A stretch of 64,000 nt of DNA from Eucalyptus grandis (lineage: Eukaryota > Streptophyta > Magnoliopsida > Myrtales > Myrtaceae). The notes beneath the pieces are model-generated. The model did not search any database. It was not told the origin of the DNA and saw only the letters and a list, made by a program, of their open reading frames with translations. Location: NCBI RefSeq assembly GCF_016545825.1, contig NC_052620.1, forward strand, positions 4,588,001 to 4,652,000, given 5' to 3'. Made by a program: the position numbers and the translations under genes. Positions 1 through 12,225 of this stretch are shown one piece after another (position 1 is the stretch's first letter; each line of letters begins with the position of its first letter).

Positions 1-1212
1 AAGCTCTTTGGAGAAACTGACCTACTCTTGGCCTGATTGAGTTCAGACATTCCTATTTATACATATACCAGCTTTGAGAGACCATTTGTGATGAACCTGT
101 CTAAGATGAGTATTACAAATGAAGTACTTAATGTTCAAACGAGCACTCATGCATCTAGAAACAAACCCACACATATCCGCCAAGACAAATATATAAATTA
201 TCCACAACTTGATCATTGTTTAAGTGAGCCTGAAAAGTCCCAGATTAATGACCTTTTCAATATGTTAATTGTTCAGTAGCCAGTCACATGGACAGGGAAG
301 CTCTCCCGTCCACCACTCATTCCGAAATGTAGGGGGACTCGATTCCCGAATCCTTGGCACGATCTGCCTATCCGAGAACCAAGTGTAATAAAATTGGTAT
401 CTGAATCGGTACGATTGTTATTTTACCGACGAAGCATCTTCCCATAGCTTGCATTCTATCATTCACGCAAAGATGCCATTCTAGATTGAAATATTCCATC
501 TCAAGCACGAGAATACATGTTTCCTAGATACCCAATATGATGATTAATAACTGGAACAAGTACCCGATGACCGAGTAAGCCTAATTTGATTGAGACCCAC
601 GTGATCTAAAGACCGCTGTCACAAAGTCAATTGGGAATGAATCTTGGCAAGTTTTTTACAAGGCGTGACTGGAATTGATTGGTGTGAAGATGACTATGCT
701 CCGAAGTACGAAGTTGTGAAGACTAAGTGAAAGAAAAGCTGTTTTGTGCAGCACATTTTATCATTTTGTAGCTCTGAAGAGTGAAAAGTAGGTCATACAA
801 TTGCATGCATTTGCATTGATTAGGTGCTCAACATAGACTCAAACCCCTACACCATCAAGTGCAAAAATTCCATATATATAAGGACCCTGGTTCTATCTTA
901 CCCGATTGATGTGTTTATTGAGTTTATTTCATGGTCTTGGGGTTTATCTACGTAAAGTGCACTTCCCCAGTTCCACATCATATAAAAAAAGCCGAATGGT
1001 CAAGTTCAACCTACCTCCTCTACAATAGTTGATCCTGGCTCTCATACTAAGGGATGAGTTGGAAATTGCAAAAAGTAAACTAAAGAGAAATGTAGAAAAA
1101 AGATGCCACAAGTGCCGTACCTTTCATATAAAGCTCACTTAAGGGACAAAATTTTGAAAAACGTTCGCTTTAATGTCATATCTTTTTAATCAATAACTTG
1201 TGGTGAACCTTC
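1..1212. other. Intergenic, no gene recognised
   Basis: AT-rich DNA with frequent stops in all frames. The longest open stretch (about 37-279, plus) lacks an ATG at its head and shows no motif I recognise, so I do not call it a gene. No RNA gene or clear repeat is visible here. Confidence 0.5.
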
Positions 1213-1551
1213 TATTAAAGTTGTCTCACATCAGTTGTGAAATGAGCTAGTAATCAATTTATAAGTATGAGAAAAAATATCACCTTTTGAGCTAGCTTTT
1301 GAAATGAAAGAGGTCCAAGACTACCTAACACCGGTATCAAACCCAATTGCCAATAAGTCTAGATCCAATAGTTACGTGGGAGAGTTACAGGTTGTTTATG
1401 CTCCGACCTAAGCCTGATGTGTGAGTGGGAGATTGTTGAGGTTGTCCCACATTGGTTGCAAAAAGGCTAGTGGTTGTTTTATAAGTGTGAATGAAAGCCT
1501 CATTCCTTTTGAATTGGCCTTTGGAGTGAGAGAATCCAAAAATCATATACT
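1213..1551 (+). mobile_element. TRIM-type miniature LTR element
   Basis: Two related direct repeats face each other. One is about 1213-1330 and ends in CTAACA. The other is about 1434-1551 and begins TGTTGAGGTTGTCCCACATTG. The first is followed at once by a tRNA-Met-like primer site (CCGGTATCAAACCC, 1331-1344). The second is preceded by a purine run (GTGGGAGAT). Only about 100 bp separates them, so there is no coding capacity. Terminal repeats, primer site, purine tract and tiny interior are the definition of a terminal-repeat retrotransposon in miniature. The repeats have diverged and the right boundary is approximate. Confidence 0.65.
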
Positions 1552-2199
1552 CAAATAATCAATTGAAATGTTATGGGACTCAAGTAATCGTATGAAACTT
1601 GTGGCATTCAAAGTAATCAATAGAAAAGATTCAAATGAGTGTTGAAAGAAAGTAATGTCAAGCGCAAAAATCTCTTCGCATGAATTCATCAAAACATCCT
1701 TGGAGCATCTGCTCACTATTTCAAGCCCCAACTTTGATTCTTGTCAATCTAAATTCAATGATTCCAGCAAGGCCGTGTTGTAGGTTTCTTGAAGGTGGAG
1801 ACCCCCCACTGATTAGTCGGCGGTTGCTCCCCATTAAAACATAAACTTTCCAAAAGACGACGTTTGATTGGCTTTTGTGATTAAACCAAGAAAAATAATC
1901 CAGACACATGGCAATATCCAAAGCGCATTAACACGTGGATGACTTCACTCAGGGCGGACAAAGTCCAATCATTCGAGTTTTAAGGTTTTCAAAAGTCGGA
2001 CATTATAGTTTTCGAAACGACAAGGTAACTAAAACTTCTTGAGTATGTTCTTTATTCCCAGGAACTTCTCTAACTTATAATATGGTAATGAGGAATAATA
2101 ATGCGTTAGCTAGCTCTTATTTCTTTTCTATTATTTTTTTGTTGTTCTCTGCTTTTCTCACCCTTGGCCTTCATGAAGAGATTTGTGGCATCTTCTATA
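1552..2199. other. Intergenic, nothing recognised
   Basis: AT-rich unique-looking sequence with only short open stretches. I see no gene, RNA or clear repeat boundary. Confidence 0.4.
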
Positions 2200-2570
2200 A
2201 GGAAATGAAAAGGAAAAAAAAAAATTCGATGAACCAAATTAAACGGGGCTGCGTTGTCATTGCACCAAATTTTCACCATAAGGTTCACACCATATATTAT
2301 ATAGATGCGCCCCTTTAAATGACGATGCCTTCCGGCGGCGTCGCGGCCATGGCGGGCGGCGAGCACTCGCGGAGGCCGGCGGCGGCGGTGAGCAAAGCAG
2401 CCGGCGCGGCTGCTCCGGGGAAGATGAACAGTAGCCGATTAGGTTTCGGCTACTTTTTTCTTTTCTTTTTTTTTTACTTTTCCTCTCTTCACTCACTTTT
2501 TTACCTTTTTTCTCTCTTTTCGTCAGCAAGCGATGGCTGACAAGGCCCTTTTCCCTAAAAATCTTGAGCA
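2200..2570. repeat. GC-rich block, probable core of a decayed foldback element
   Basis: A sharp GC-rich island (about 2325-2425, rich in GGCGGC and GCCGGC) sits between A-rich and T-rich flanks. It contains the word ATGAACAGTAGCCG, which recurs in the core of the foldback element at 30.35 kb. Open frames here exist on both strands and are composition artefacts. I could not find matching terminal arms, so the limits are approximate. Confidence 0.35.
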
Positions 2571-3880
2571 CCACCTAGAATTGTCTCTTCTCGCCACATT
2601 GCTGCACCTTCTTTGCTTGGAGACAAAAACAATAAGATACCAAAAGTTACACCAGTCTAGTTGAATTATTCGTGGGTCCACATTCTTGCATAATTTGGAG
2701 TTTGAATCGAGACCGGAAAGTGAGGTAGGTTCGAGGAATGTTTGAGCGCGTTCAGGGTGAAGAGGAACCGGGGAATGAGAACTCGGGCTAAGGGCTGGGG
2801 CGTCCAGTCAGCGCCCGGCCACGTACCTAGACAGGCAAAGGCATGGTGCACGTGCTCTAGGTGCCCGGGTGACAAATTGACTCAGGCGAACAGGGGATGT
2901 AAAGCTTACTTCTTACCTGTTTTGTCATGTTACTCATTCGACTAACCAAGAAAATTGTTAAAGTTTTCTCTCTTTTCTCTCTATTAGTTTTCTGTGAAAG
3001 TCTCTTAAAAAAACACTTAAAGGTTGACAGTTTTCTACGCGAATTATCAGTAACAAGCGAGCGCACAGCCAAGGAGTGGCAGGGCTGCTTGCTAGGTTCG
3101 GGTGTCCTGACAAAGCTTGCTGGGTTCTTGAATAATGCCGACAGCTAATGCGTTTTTCAATGCAGTTGCCAGGCGCCCAGCATAATTCTGGTAGGTGTTG
3201 GGCCCTGATGTGATCCCCATCCAGACTTGTTAAAACCATATCTTCATAGTATTGAAAAAACTCCTAATCAGGTTTGACAAAATTTCTTGTTATTATTCTT
3301 ATTCTCAAGAATAGTAGACTTTTAAAGTTATAGCACAGACTCTTGTCAAAATCTATTCATTCCAGAAGTCTTTCCCACACTAACGCAATCCAAACTGAAA
3401 TCAAGTCCAGAACGAAAATATTATCAAACTCAGATTTATTAATCTTACGACAAAAATTTAGTATGAACATAATGAAGATTTATTCTCAATATATGGCTTT
3501 CTAGCAAAAAATCTCACTTACTTTTATACATTGATGGAATCAATCACGAATTAATGAAATCAATCTTAGATACAAGTTCTATTTTGGGAAGCATCTACTT
3601 ATGAAAACCTAGATTCCGATTGTATGGGCGACTGGAATCAATGGATTTTCATCTCAATCTTCAATCAATTAAAAGATTTCCTTAATCGATTCTATCCAAT
3701 GGATTGATTGAAAGAAATTCCTCTAGAGAATGCCAATGGCTAGTAAGGCATGGAGGAGTATTTAAGGGGGTCATTTAGTCTATTTGAAGAGAGCATGAAA
3801 ATTGAAATTCCAAAGTCTGAAGCCTTTCCAAATCACTTGCTCTTTAACGACTGCTCTTACAAATTATACTTAAGAGAGAA
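2571..3880. other. Intergenic, no gene recognised
   Basis: Contains a moderately GC-rich patch (2740-2890) with short open frames on both strands, then AT-rich sequence. No protein motif, splice structure or repeat boundary could be supported. Confidence 0.4.
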
Positions 3881-3889
3881 AATCACAAG

Positions 3890-4545
3890 AAGGGTGACTT
3901 AGTGAGGGAAAAAGAAATATTTCACTAAGTGTTTGCACTCGAAATATTGTATTTTTCTATTGATATTTTAGTGAATTGTTAGTGTAGAAAAGTGGACGTA
4001 TGCTTGATTTAAGCTGAATCACTATAAATCTCGTATGCAATTATCTCTTCCCTCAACTCCTTTCAACTTTATCCATTGTGATTTCTTTTTAATTATCTCA
4101 AAAATCTATCACATCTCTTTTTTATTCTGAATTTTCTCCAGGAATCTGGTGGTGCTTTAATCAAACTCTAACTCACTTCCAAACTTTGCTCGCAACATAT
4201 TTTATTCAGCATTTATTAGTTAAATTTTTTTTTTAACACCTATTCAACATCCTCTAGGTGGTAGTACTAGCATTTTCACATAGCTTATTTTAGAAGAGAA
4301 TCATACGGAGTTTCATACAATCTTATAGACTTGTATTTAGGACTGGTAAAACTTAAGTTTGAGCTTTTAGAACGATTGTAATCTCTCTTTGCCGATTATG
4401 GTGGAACTGTTTTATCAATCTCTTATCATAGAGTAGGCACATATTGAACCACCTAAATTCACTGGGTTTGAGTTTTATATCAATGACTTGTTTCCTTCTT
4501 GAATCGTTTTATTTTTTCACGCTTCCACGCTAATCGTAAGAAACT
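3890..4545 (+). mobile_element. Copia LTR tail remnants (two R-U5-like segments)
   Basis: Two segments, about 3890-4180 and 4310-4545, each resemble the 3' part of a Tork/TNT1-class Copia LTR: a T-rich stretch with a 'GTAGGC...CGAACCAC...AAATC'-like block (seen as GTAGGCACATATTGAACCAC near 4433) and then a pyrimidine-rich tail. A degenerate primer-site-like sequence follows the second. A gag-like reading frame starts just after it at 4607, which supports the assignment. Outer boundaries are not resolved. Confidence 0.4.
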
Positions 4546-4606
4546 GATGTTAAAGCATGAGGTTATTATTATATTCCGAAAGTTTTGTTTGTTTGCAATT
4601 ATCGCT

Positions 4607-5000
4607 ATGGCTTCTACGAAATTCAAGTAAACAGTTTCAACCTATGGGACATTAGGATGTGCGCACTGTTGAAGAAGCAGGGTTTGGCTTTGAAGGGATA
4701 TAATAAATTTCTCAGGGTATGAAAGCAAAAGAAAAAGCTGATAATTTAAAAAAAGGGTAGGAATATTATTCTGCTGAATTTAAGAGAAAAGGAAGTGGCG
4801 TATGAAACTAGTGCAGCTGCTGTTTGGGCAAAACTTAAAGCGTTGTATATGTCGAAATCACTTTCAAAGAATCTTTTCCTAATTCAACTTTTCTTCACTT
4901 TAAAAAAGAGAACGTCGGTCCAGGATGATCTAAATGAGTTTAATGAAAGTCAATGTCTCTGATGATTTCATCTTCCAGCATCTGATAGGGAATTGCAAGA
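4607..5000 (+). pseudogene. Broken Copia gag (TNT1-like)
   Basis: Starting at ATG 4607, the frame reads MASTKF and then breaks. After a frame change it reads NSFNLWDIRMCALL, matching the conserved start of Copia gag ('F.LW...M..LL'). From about 4768 a second open piece reads NLREKEVAYETSAAAVW and continues LYMSKSLSKNLFLIQ, the hallmark 'A..W..L...Y...SL...L.L...L' block of the UBN2 gag family. Frameshifts and stops make it non-functional. It lies directly downstream of LTR-like sequence, as expected for the 5' part of a retrotransposon. No protease, integrase or reverse transcriptase belonging to it was found downstream, so the element is truncated. Confidence 0.6.
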
Positions 5001-7195
5001 TCCGTTAGCTTCTGCGTTATTTGCAATAATAAAACTAATCTCAATTTATTAATTTGGTCAGATGTGTGGCATCACCAAGCAAATTATATCGCAAAAGATC
5101 AATTGCGTGGTGCAATTTTGCCTGGTGCCGTCAGTCTAATAATGTCGGAGGTCATCCCAGCATATGGAGGTGAAAAGATACCCTTCAAAGGGATTGATTA
5201 TTGAAAACGTCAAAGATAAATGTTATAGATATTAAAATTGATCCACAAAACTATTACTTAACATCAATGTCATCGGCGACTTATTTTATCTAGAACGTGA
5301 ATGCCGAGATCATCTGATGATTTAAAATGTCAAAGTCCTAAACCTAATTTTCTTGGCCGCAACTGGTAAGTATATTCGACTTCATATACTAGTACTTTAA
5401 GTTTTTTGGAGTAAACGGCAATGCATATACTTCTGGTGGGTATCAAAGCCAACTATTTCGAGTTCATACCACCTTCACCCATTTATCAGTTTATTTTCGT
5501 TATCTGCGCCCGATTAATATCAGCAATTCATCTCCCCGCAAAAATCAAGTTCACATGCTTGATGCTCTTCTAATTGTAATCAAATTAGCCTTCGAATGAG
5601 GAGGAGTGTTTAGATATACAAAATATTTTCTATCACACTCTGATAAATTAAATATTTGAAGTAAACATATGTAAACATGACTTAGTGCAGTGACGGATAA
5701 GTGGCCAAGCAACATAAGATGAGAAATCTTTTTCTAATTCTAAAATGAAAAATGACTTGGATTCCTCTTAATATATCAGATAAACCCAATATGACAAATT
5801 GTTCCCCTTTTGGAGGCTTTCCCTTGTCTAATACGTTTAACTTGCTCCTGGGAAATTTGCCATCTATCTTACCTCCGTTATCCTCTGCATTATGGCATCG
5901 AATAAGAACTATATGTAAAGATATGATATTAGGTTAAGATAAAGATAAATTTCAAAAGTTTGGGAAAACATAAGGAGGATTAATTAATTCATAAATGGAC
6001 CTCATCTTTCGATATAATACAAGCTTTATAATCAATAGGTTAGGGAGCTAAGCATGATGATGGCATGACTGTATTTCTTTTGATAAACTTTCAAGTTTGT
6101 CTTAGTGAATGCTGATATCCCATCATTGGTCTAAGTTCAGATGTCTGAATCCATTTGTAAAATATGAGATTCCCTTCCCATTACAAGTAGAATATCTCTC
6201 ACTCAATGCCTAAACTCCAATTCTCAACTACTTAAGAACTGCGAGGAATCATATTTTTCTAGGATGAATGTTGTCTCATTTATTGTACTTGACCATAAAC
6301 AAATTGAACTAGCTCTAACCGAGGTTCATATATTTTATCTTAGAAACATCCAAAGGCCAAGCCATAGTTTTTCCCTTTTTAGTGTCCCTTAAAGCCAATC
6401 GTAACTTCTGTCCCCTTTAATAATAGGAGTGAATATAGTATGCGGTGTCAGTGTGAAAAGAAAAGAAAAGAAACTGCTTGCAAGTGGACTTATATATACC
6501 ATTGATTTAGTGGTTAGGGAGAGAGTGTGTAGTTATAACCCTCAAATTGTGGGCAGATAAGGCCACCTACTGAGAAATAAGAAAAAGGTTACCCCAACAA
6601 TGCAAGCCCTAATCTTCCTTACAATAACTATTGAGGCTAGATATTCTAAATTGGCTTGGAAACCTAGTCTATATAGTGTTCAGTCGAATTCTTAATAGAG
6701 TACTATCAACTCGTTGTTTGCAACACGATTTTGGAAGTCTACATTGGTGGTCCACTTAGAGAATTTTTTTTTTTATTACATTTTTTGGTATGTGAGATAT
6801 ATGGACATCACTTACATTTAATTTCAACTAAATATGCATGCAGATAATGCCCATATATTTTTACAACCCATCAATCAAAAGACTATTAGGAGGAATTTTC
6901 CTCCATCTAGAAATGGAGTAAAACACACTTCTCGTTATTTTGTTTATTTGATGCTAGTAAAGTTCACTATATTATCATTTGGTTCCACGTCACTGCATAT
7001 AAATGGTCAAGTTGCTTACGAATCTTGTTAAAGTACATGTGTGGAAGCATTAGGCGAAAAAGAAAAAAAAATTCATTTTCAACGCACCGGCTATGTATAA
7101 CATGGGAGAAACAGTAGATTTGAAAATGACAAGCTAACTTTATTTATATTTTGAAGAAGGGTATTTGGAGCCCTCGTTAGTCAAAACGAATATGT
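5001..7195. other. Intergenic, possible gag tail then nothing recognised
   Basis: The first few hundred bases may be decayed continuation of the Copia gag. Beyond about 5.4 kb I see AT-rich DNA. The longest open stretches (5752-5937 and 6834-7031, plus) have no recognisable motif and no splice context. Confidence 0.4.
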
Positions 7196-7545
7196 TCATC
7201 GTCGATTGGTGGTCAGCTCCATGTGCTTGACAAGGAGGGGGGGTTTAAATCGATGACGTCCTTCCAGGGAAGAAAGATTGACTCCCTCAAGAATTAACAT
7301 TTCTATGGAAACAACACCATCATTACCTGCCATGAATATCAAATTCGCGTCCTCCTCGTCCAATCCAAGCCCGTCGCAAGACTTTCCCATCAAACCACCG
7401 GTTAACGCTTGCGACATCCGATGCAGCAACAGTTCTGGTTTTACATCAGCAACCAAACCTGATGGAATCACTCGCCAATAGCATTCTTCCCTGGAGCCCC
7501 AGAGCAGAGGGAGACGAGCAGATACCTGTCGCTGCTGATCACTAA
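7196..7545 (-). other. Unrecognised open, coding-like fragment
   Basis: On the minus strand a 91-codon open frame (7471 to 7196) begins MIPSGLVADVKPELLLHRMS and extends upstream without a stop toward about 7540. Base composition is higher in GC than the flanks, and the reading looks more protein-like than neighbouring noise (hydrophobic and acidic alternation, few low-complexity runs). I do not recognise the family and see no start signal, splice sites or partner exons. It could be an exon of an unrecognised gene, a gene fragment carried by a transposon, or chance. Confidence 0.25.
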
Positions 7546-7949
7546 ATAAAGGGGTCTGGTATTTAATATCGAAGACTGCCGTTGAGAATTACTGAAAAAG
7601 AACCTTTCATTGACAAAAGTAGTGGAAGTTTCCAGCTGTCGGCTTCACGGGCGTGAATAGATTCTCGAAAACCTGCCTTCAGGAAAAAAACAAAGCGAGT
7701 AAGGGTTCCTCAGATTCCACCTGACTTGCCAAACTCAGCACTTACGTAAATCCTGCGAAGAATTGGAGAAGATATTCTTTACTTTTATTTCATGCATTTA
7801 TAGTATGAGGTAGCTAATGACTTATAAAAAGACATTAGCTAGAATAAATGTAATAGAGTAACTTTTCCCACTTACGGCTTTTATATATGAAAAGATTTTG
7901 AAAAAAAAAAACCCTCTGTATATAAAAGGATAGAATGAGTTTGTCAACT
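7546..7949. other. Intergenic, possible outer part of old Copia
   Basis: AT-rich. It lies just beyond the 3' end of the minus-strand Copia remnant and may hold its decayed 3' LTR, but no second copy is visible to prove this. Confidence 0.3.
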
Positions 7950-9059
7950 TTGAAAACTTTTGATGCACTTGCCAAATGTACAAGAATTGCTTGAGTGGAC
8001 TTGATCTAATTGAGAGTAATTTTTGGAATTACTTTGCTGTAGAGAGATATTTTCTCTAATACCCTGCAAGAGAGGCACTCTTTCGTGAATTCCGACCTTG
8101 GCCCATAAATGAATAAATCGTTGTTGTGCAAGAGGTTTTGTTTGTGCATCTATAAGTTGATCATGAATGGACAAATGACGCACTTGTAACAAATCTTTGT
8201 TTACTATGTCACGAACAAAATGATAATTAACGGCAATGCGTTTCATCTTGGAGTAAAAAATAGGATTAGTGCACATGTGCAGCATCAATGTTATGTTAGT
8301 GCACATACGTAGCACCAATGTTATCACAATAAAAGCACAGTGTGATGGAAGAAGATACTCCAAGTTCATGTAGGAGAGACTGAATCCATGTGAGTTCACA
8401 ATCTATTGCAACAACACGATACTCCGCTTTGTTTGATGAATGAGCAACAAATTGTTGAGCACCACAATATAGAATTATGGCCAATATAAACTATGTAAAC
8501 AGTTGTAGACTTACAGTCATCCATATTGCTTGCCAATCAACAATAAAGAATGCATGAAGTAACGGAGAGAGACTACTTTGTAGGTGCAGACCGAAATTTG
8601 ATAATCCATTTGAGATCATGTATAACGCTTTTAATAGCACTTCAATGTAATTGTGTTGGTTGATGCATAAATTGAGAGAGTTTGTTGACGACAAAAGCAA
8701 TATCAGACCTTGTGAATGCAATATGTTGAAGAGCACCAACAATCTTCCTAAATTTAGTTGCATGTGTATGAGGTGAGCCACCGGCATGAGTGATAGAGCT
8801 GACGATAGCCATTGGGGTGGCAATCTCCTTGGATTGTTGTTCGATCAAAAATGCTCCTTTTATTCTTGCATTGCATGAGACAGAAACTAGACTTTGTGCA
8901 TATCACCTCAACTCTCAAGAAGTATTGTACATCCTTGAGTTCTTTAAGTGAAAATTATCCTGCAAGAGCTCTCACAAATGTTGGCAAAAAATTTGTCATT
9001 TCCTATCTAGATCAAATCATCTACATAAATCAAGAAATAAACAATGATGCTGCCATGTT
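7950..9059 (-). pseudogene. Old Copia pol remnant, RT end and RNase H (part 1)
   Basis: Read on the minus strand, from 9059 downward, short frames give in order: the RT active-site block (a YVDD-like motif near 9020-9030), a 'FSLKELKDVQYFL'-like segment near 8950, a 'RKIVGALQHIAFTRSDIAFVVN' type segment near 8720-8760 (Copia RT/connection), a 'SNKAEYRVVA' RNase H core near 8420-8450, and a C-terminal 'HLSIHDQLIDAQTKPL' segment near 8150. All are interrupted by frameshifts and stops. The remnant stops abruptly at 9059-9064, where a younger Copia is inserted, and resumes at 14138. Confidence 0.75.
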
Positions 9060-9064
9060 TGTAT
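9060..9064. repeat. Left target-site duplication, TGTAT
   Basis: The five bases TGTAT lie directly before the left LTR and recur directly after the right LTR at 14133-14137. A 5-bp duplication is standard for Copia integrase. Confidence 0.85.
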
Positions 9065-9278
9065 TGTTAACATGAGCTATCAATTAGGGCCTCAATAGGA
9101 GAGTTTTTCTATTTAAGGTCTTTATATATAAATATGTATCTTCTGATTTGTAGTGATTTATAGGAGATCCTCAGATTTGTAGGAGATTCTAGGATGGTTA
9201 TGTCAGTGTATATATGTATGGTTATATTCTTGTTAAAAGAATTGAACACAAAGAGAAAAATTGTTTTACTATTCAACA
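9065..9278 (+). repeat. 5' LTR of the Copia element
   Basis: 214 bp, 5'-TG...CA-3'. It contains a TATA-like ATATATAAATATG region about 55 bp in. The end is fixed by the adjoining primer site and by the match to the 3' LTR. Confidence 0.9.
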
Positions 9279-9290
9279 TGGTATCAGAGC
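9279..9290 (+). promoter_or_regulatory. Primer-binding site, initiator tRNA-Met
   Basis: TGGTATCAGAGC begins right after the LTR end. This is the standard complement of the initiator tRNA-Met 3' end used to prime reverse transcription in many plant Copia elements. Confidence 0.9.
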
Positions 9291-9402
9291 AAATGATCTA
9301 GGGACTCTGTGTTCTGATCACGATCCGAATTCCTTGCTGTGGCATATCCGCACGATGGTTTCGTGCGGATTGCCACACTGATTGCACCCTTTATTGGGAT
9401 TC

Positions 9403-10377
9403 ATGGTGGATGACAAGCCACCCATCGAGATAGTTCCTCCGGCTCCGGCGGAAGGCACTATAGTCCCGCATCAGGCTCTGGGAGGGACTTCCACTACTGA
9501 TGCACTCCTTGAAACCTTGATGTCCAAGTTGACACAAATCTCAACTCATCATCAAGCCTCATCTTCTCATGCTGAAAACTCCGCCCCACCAATTGCAGTC
9601 AAGTTGGATGGCCATAATTATGGCCTTTGGTCCCAAGTTGTCGAGATGTATATCTCCGGGAAGGACAAATTGGGATATATCAATGGGGACAAATTAAAGA
9701 ATGGCTCGTCAATTCCATGAACCCGGCGTTGATTGGGAATTTTATCTGTTTCCCAACAGCAAAGGCAGTATGGGATTCGGTGGCTACTACGTTCTTTGAT
9801 GGCATCGATGTCTCCCAAGTGTATGATCTAAAGTGACGTTTGTCTTGACTGAAGCAGGCAAGCGACCCGATTGAAAAGTATTATAATGATCTTCAGGGTT
9901 TATGGTGGGAGGTTGATTTTCGATGGCCTAATCCCATGACTTGTCCTCGTGATATCAAGCGCTACAACGCTTTTGTGCAAGAAATCGTGTATATCTTTTC
10001 CTTGACGGGCTCGATGACTACCTTGACAAAGTCAGGGCTAATGTTCTATAGAAGCATCCCTTCCCGACAGTGGAGCAAGCGTATGCCAAGGTGAGGCGAG
10101 AGGATGTACGACAAGCTATTATGTTATCTTTAATTGAACCATCTAGCACCACGGCAGCCCTAGTGTCGCGTGGTGGAAATGTTATCTCACACTTTCTCGA
10201 GGCCAACAATGAGTCCAAAGCTCTCCAGATGGTCCCTCCTAATACTATGTCTGGTGGAGGGAGGACTAACAAAGGTTCGAAGGCTAAACCACAACATCCG
10301 GGAGGCTGTACTTATTGTGGTAATACTAAACATACAAAAGATACCTGTTTTAAATTGCACGGTTATCCAAATTGGTA
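9403..10377 (+). pseudogene. Copia gag (capsid/nucleocapsid), broken
   Basis: The likely start is ATG 9403 (MVDDKPP). It is followed by a proline- and serine-rich N-terminus, then the 'LDGHNYGLWSQ' block near residue 68 typical of the UBN2/retrotran_gag domain. The frame then shifts around 9700 and continues with a segment reading 'NFICFPTAKAVWDS', and a stop occurs at 9834-9836. Later frames carry a CCHC zinc knuckle (CTYCGNTKHTKDTC, 10307-10348), expected to bind the element's RNA, followed by the common 'FKLHGYP' tail. The frame is closed by TAG near 10376. Multiple breaks mean no functional capsid. Confidence 0.85.
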
Positions 10378-10384
10378 GAAGGAG

Positions 10385-11990
10385 TTGCAAAACAAGAAAA
10401 AGACAGAAAATGCTATAGGATGGGGGCAGGCATCATTGGCTACTGGGACCTCACCCCTTTCCTTGGTACCGCAAGTAGACACTACCAATACTTCTGATGC
10501 GGCTCCTGAAGGTAACACTGGGCGTGCACTTGTTAGTAATTCTCAGTGTGGCAAGGAGGGGTGGATTGTTGATTCTAGGGCAACAAATCACATGACACCC
10601 AATCGTAACGATATTATATGCTACACTACTCCGAGGAGACAGAGTATCTATAATGCGAATGGCACTACTTATCCTGTCACTGGGGCTGGCAATGTTAATC
10701 TTACACCTTCTTTATCATTGTCTCACACTTTATTAGTGCCCTCTCTATCTAACTATTTACTTTCTGTTGGCCAACTCATTGATGCTTTGAAGTTTTGTGT
10801 TCTTATGTATCCATATTTTTGCTTATTTCAGGATATCCTCACGAAGGAGATTATTGGTCGTGGTACTAAAAGGGAGGGGGGGGTTGTACTATGTTGATGA
10901 CTTTCATGCAGGTCAAGCACATCACACAAGTAGTGGGTCTACTAATAAAGAGAAAGCGATTTGGTTATGGCGTCGTCGTTTAGGACCCCCGTCTTTTGGG
11001 TATTTAAAATATTTATTTCCAGACTTGTTTCATAATTTGTCAAATACTGAATCCCAATATGAGACATGTATTTTGGTAAAAAGTCATTGTGTCTCTTTTC
11101 CTTTGAGTTTTAATAAAAGCATCAGGCTATTTTCTTTGGTTCATTCGGACGTGTGGGGCACTTCACCGCGTACTACTCTATCTGGGATTCGTTGGTTTGT
11201 AACATTTGTGGATGATTGGACCCGGATGTCTTTAGTTTATTTAATGAAGCATAAAGATGAAGTGGCAACAATATTCCGTATGTTTCATCGGATGATTGTA
11301 ACACAGTTTGGGACTCAAATTCAAGTCCTTCGTAGCGACAATGGTGGGAAATATATTAACCAGCATCTTGCAGCTTACTTTCAGGACCACGGCCTTATAC
11401 ACGTAACGTCTTGTACTAGGACACCCCAACAGAATGGTATCGCTGAGAGGAAGACCCGACATATCCTCAAGACAGCACGGGCACTCCTCATAGGTGGTCA
11501 AGTTCCATCTTGTTTTTGGGATGCCGTTGTGGTTACAGTGGTACATTTGATGAATAGAATGTCCTCTCATGTGTTGAACTTTCAGACCCCACTTCAAGCA
11601 CTTGCATCCTATGTTCCTCTTCCTTCCATCATGACACCACCTCCCAAAGTGTTTGGGTGTGTGGCATACGTCCATCTCCACAAGAACCAACGGAGAAAAC
11701 TCGATCTGTGTGCGGTGAAGTGTGTTTTCATTGGTTATGGCACTCATCAGAAAGGATATCGTTGTTACAATCTAGCTACCAAGAAAACCCACATCACAAT
11801 GGACATCACCTTCGTCGAGTCCGAATTATTTTTTCCCACACCCAATTATACCTTTCAGGGGGAGACTTCTAGTGAAAGGACAAATTGGTGGGAATGTGGT
11901 GTGATGGCAAGGGTTGCGGCTGATTTTGCTTTTAAAAAAAATGACCCCGCAGTGCCAACACCTGATGACACAAGGACTGGTAACACATAA
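10385..11990 (+). pseudogene. Copia protease and integrase, broken
   Basis: The protease active site near 10563-10593 reads WIVDSRATNHM. The expected D-S/T-G catalytic triad has Arg in place of Gly, which should inactivate it. After a frame change around 10.8-10.9 kb a 397-codon frame (10797-11990) holds a pre-integrase segment and the integrase core: HSDVWG (first Asp), RSDNGG (second Asp) and QQNGIAERK (catalytic Glu). It continues into the C-terminal 'VFGC.AYVH' and 'KCVFIGYG...KGYRCY' blocks. The pre-integrase zinc-finger region appears degraded (only one clear Cys). The integrase core itself looks well preserved. Confidence 0.88.
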
Positions 11991-12225
11991 GCTAAGGTGC
12001 AAGTTGACAAGCGAGCTCACATGTTGCGGCGTTGGCCAGCAATGGTGTGGTCACGGATCATGGTGGGACAATGGAAAATGAGTAGTAGTACACTAAGGAA
12101 TTTGATCATCAGGTTGATGTGGTGCAAGAGACAAACAATCTCAAGAACAACTCCCTCCACTTCAAAATACCCCCTCTTTAGTACCTGACAATTCTCCTGA
12201 GGTAAGTTCTCCTACCACACAGAAT

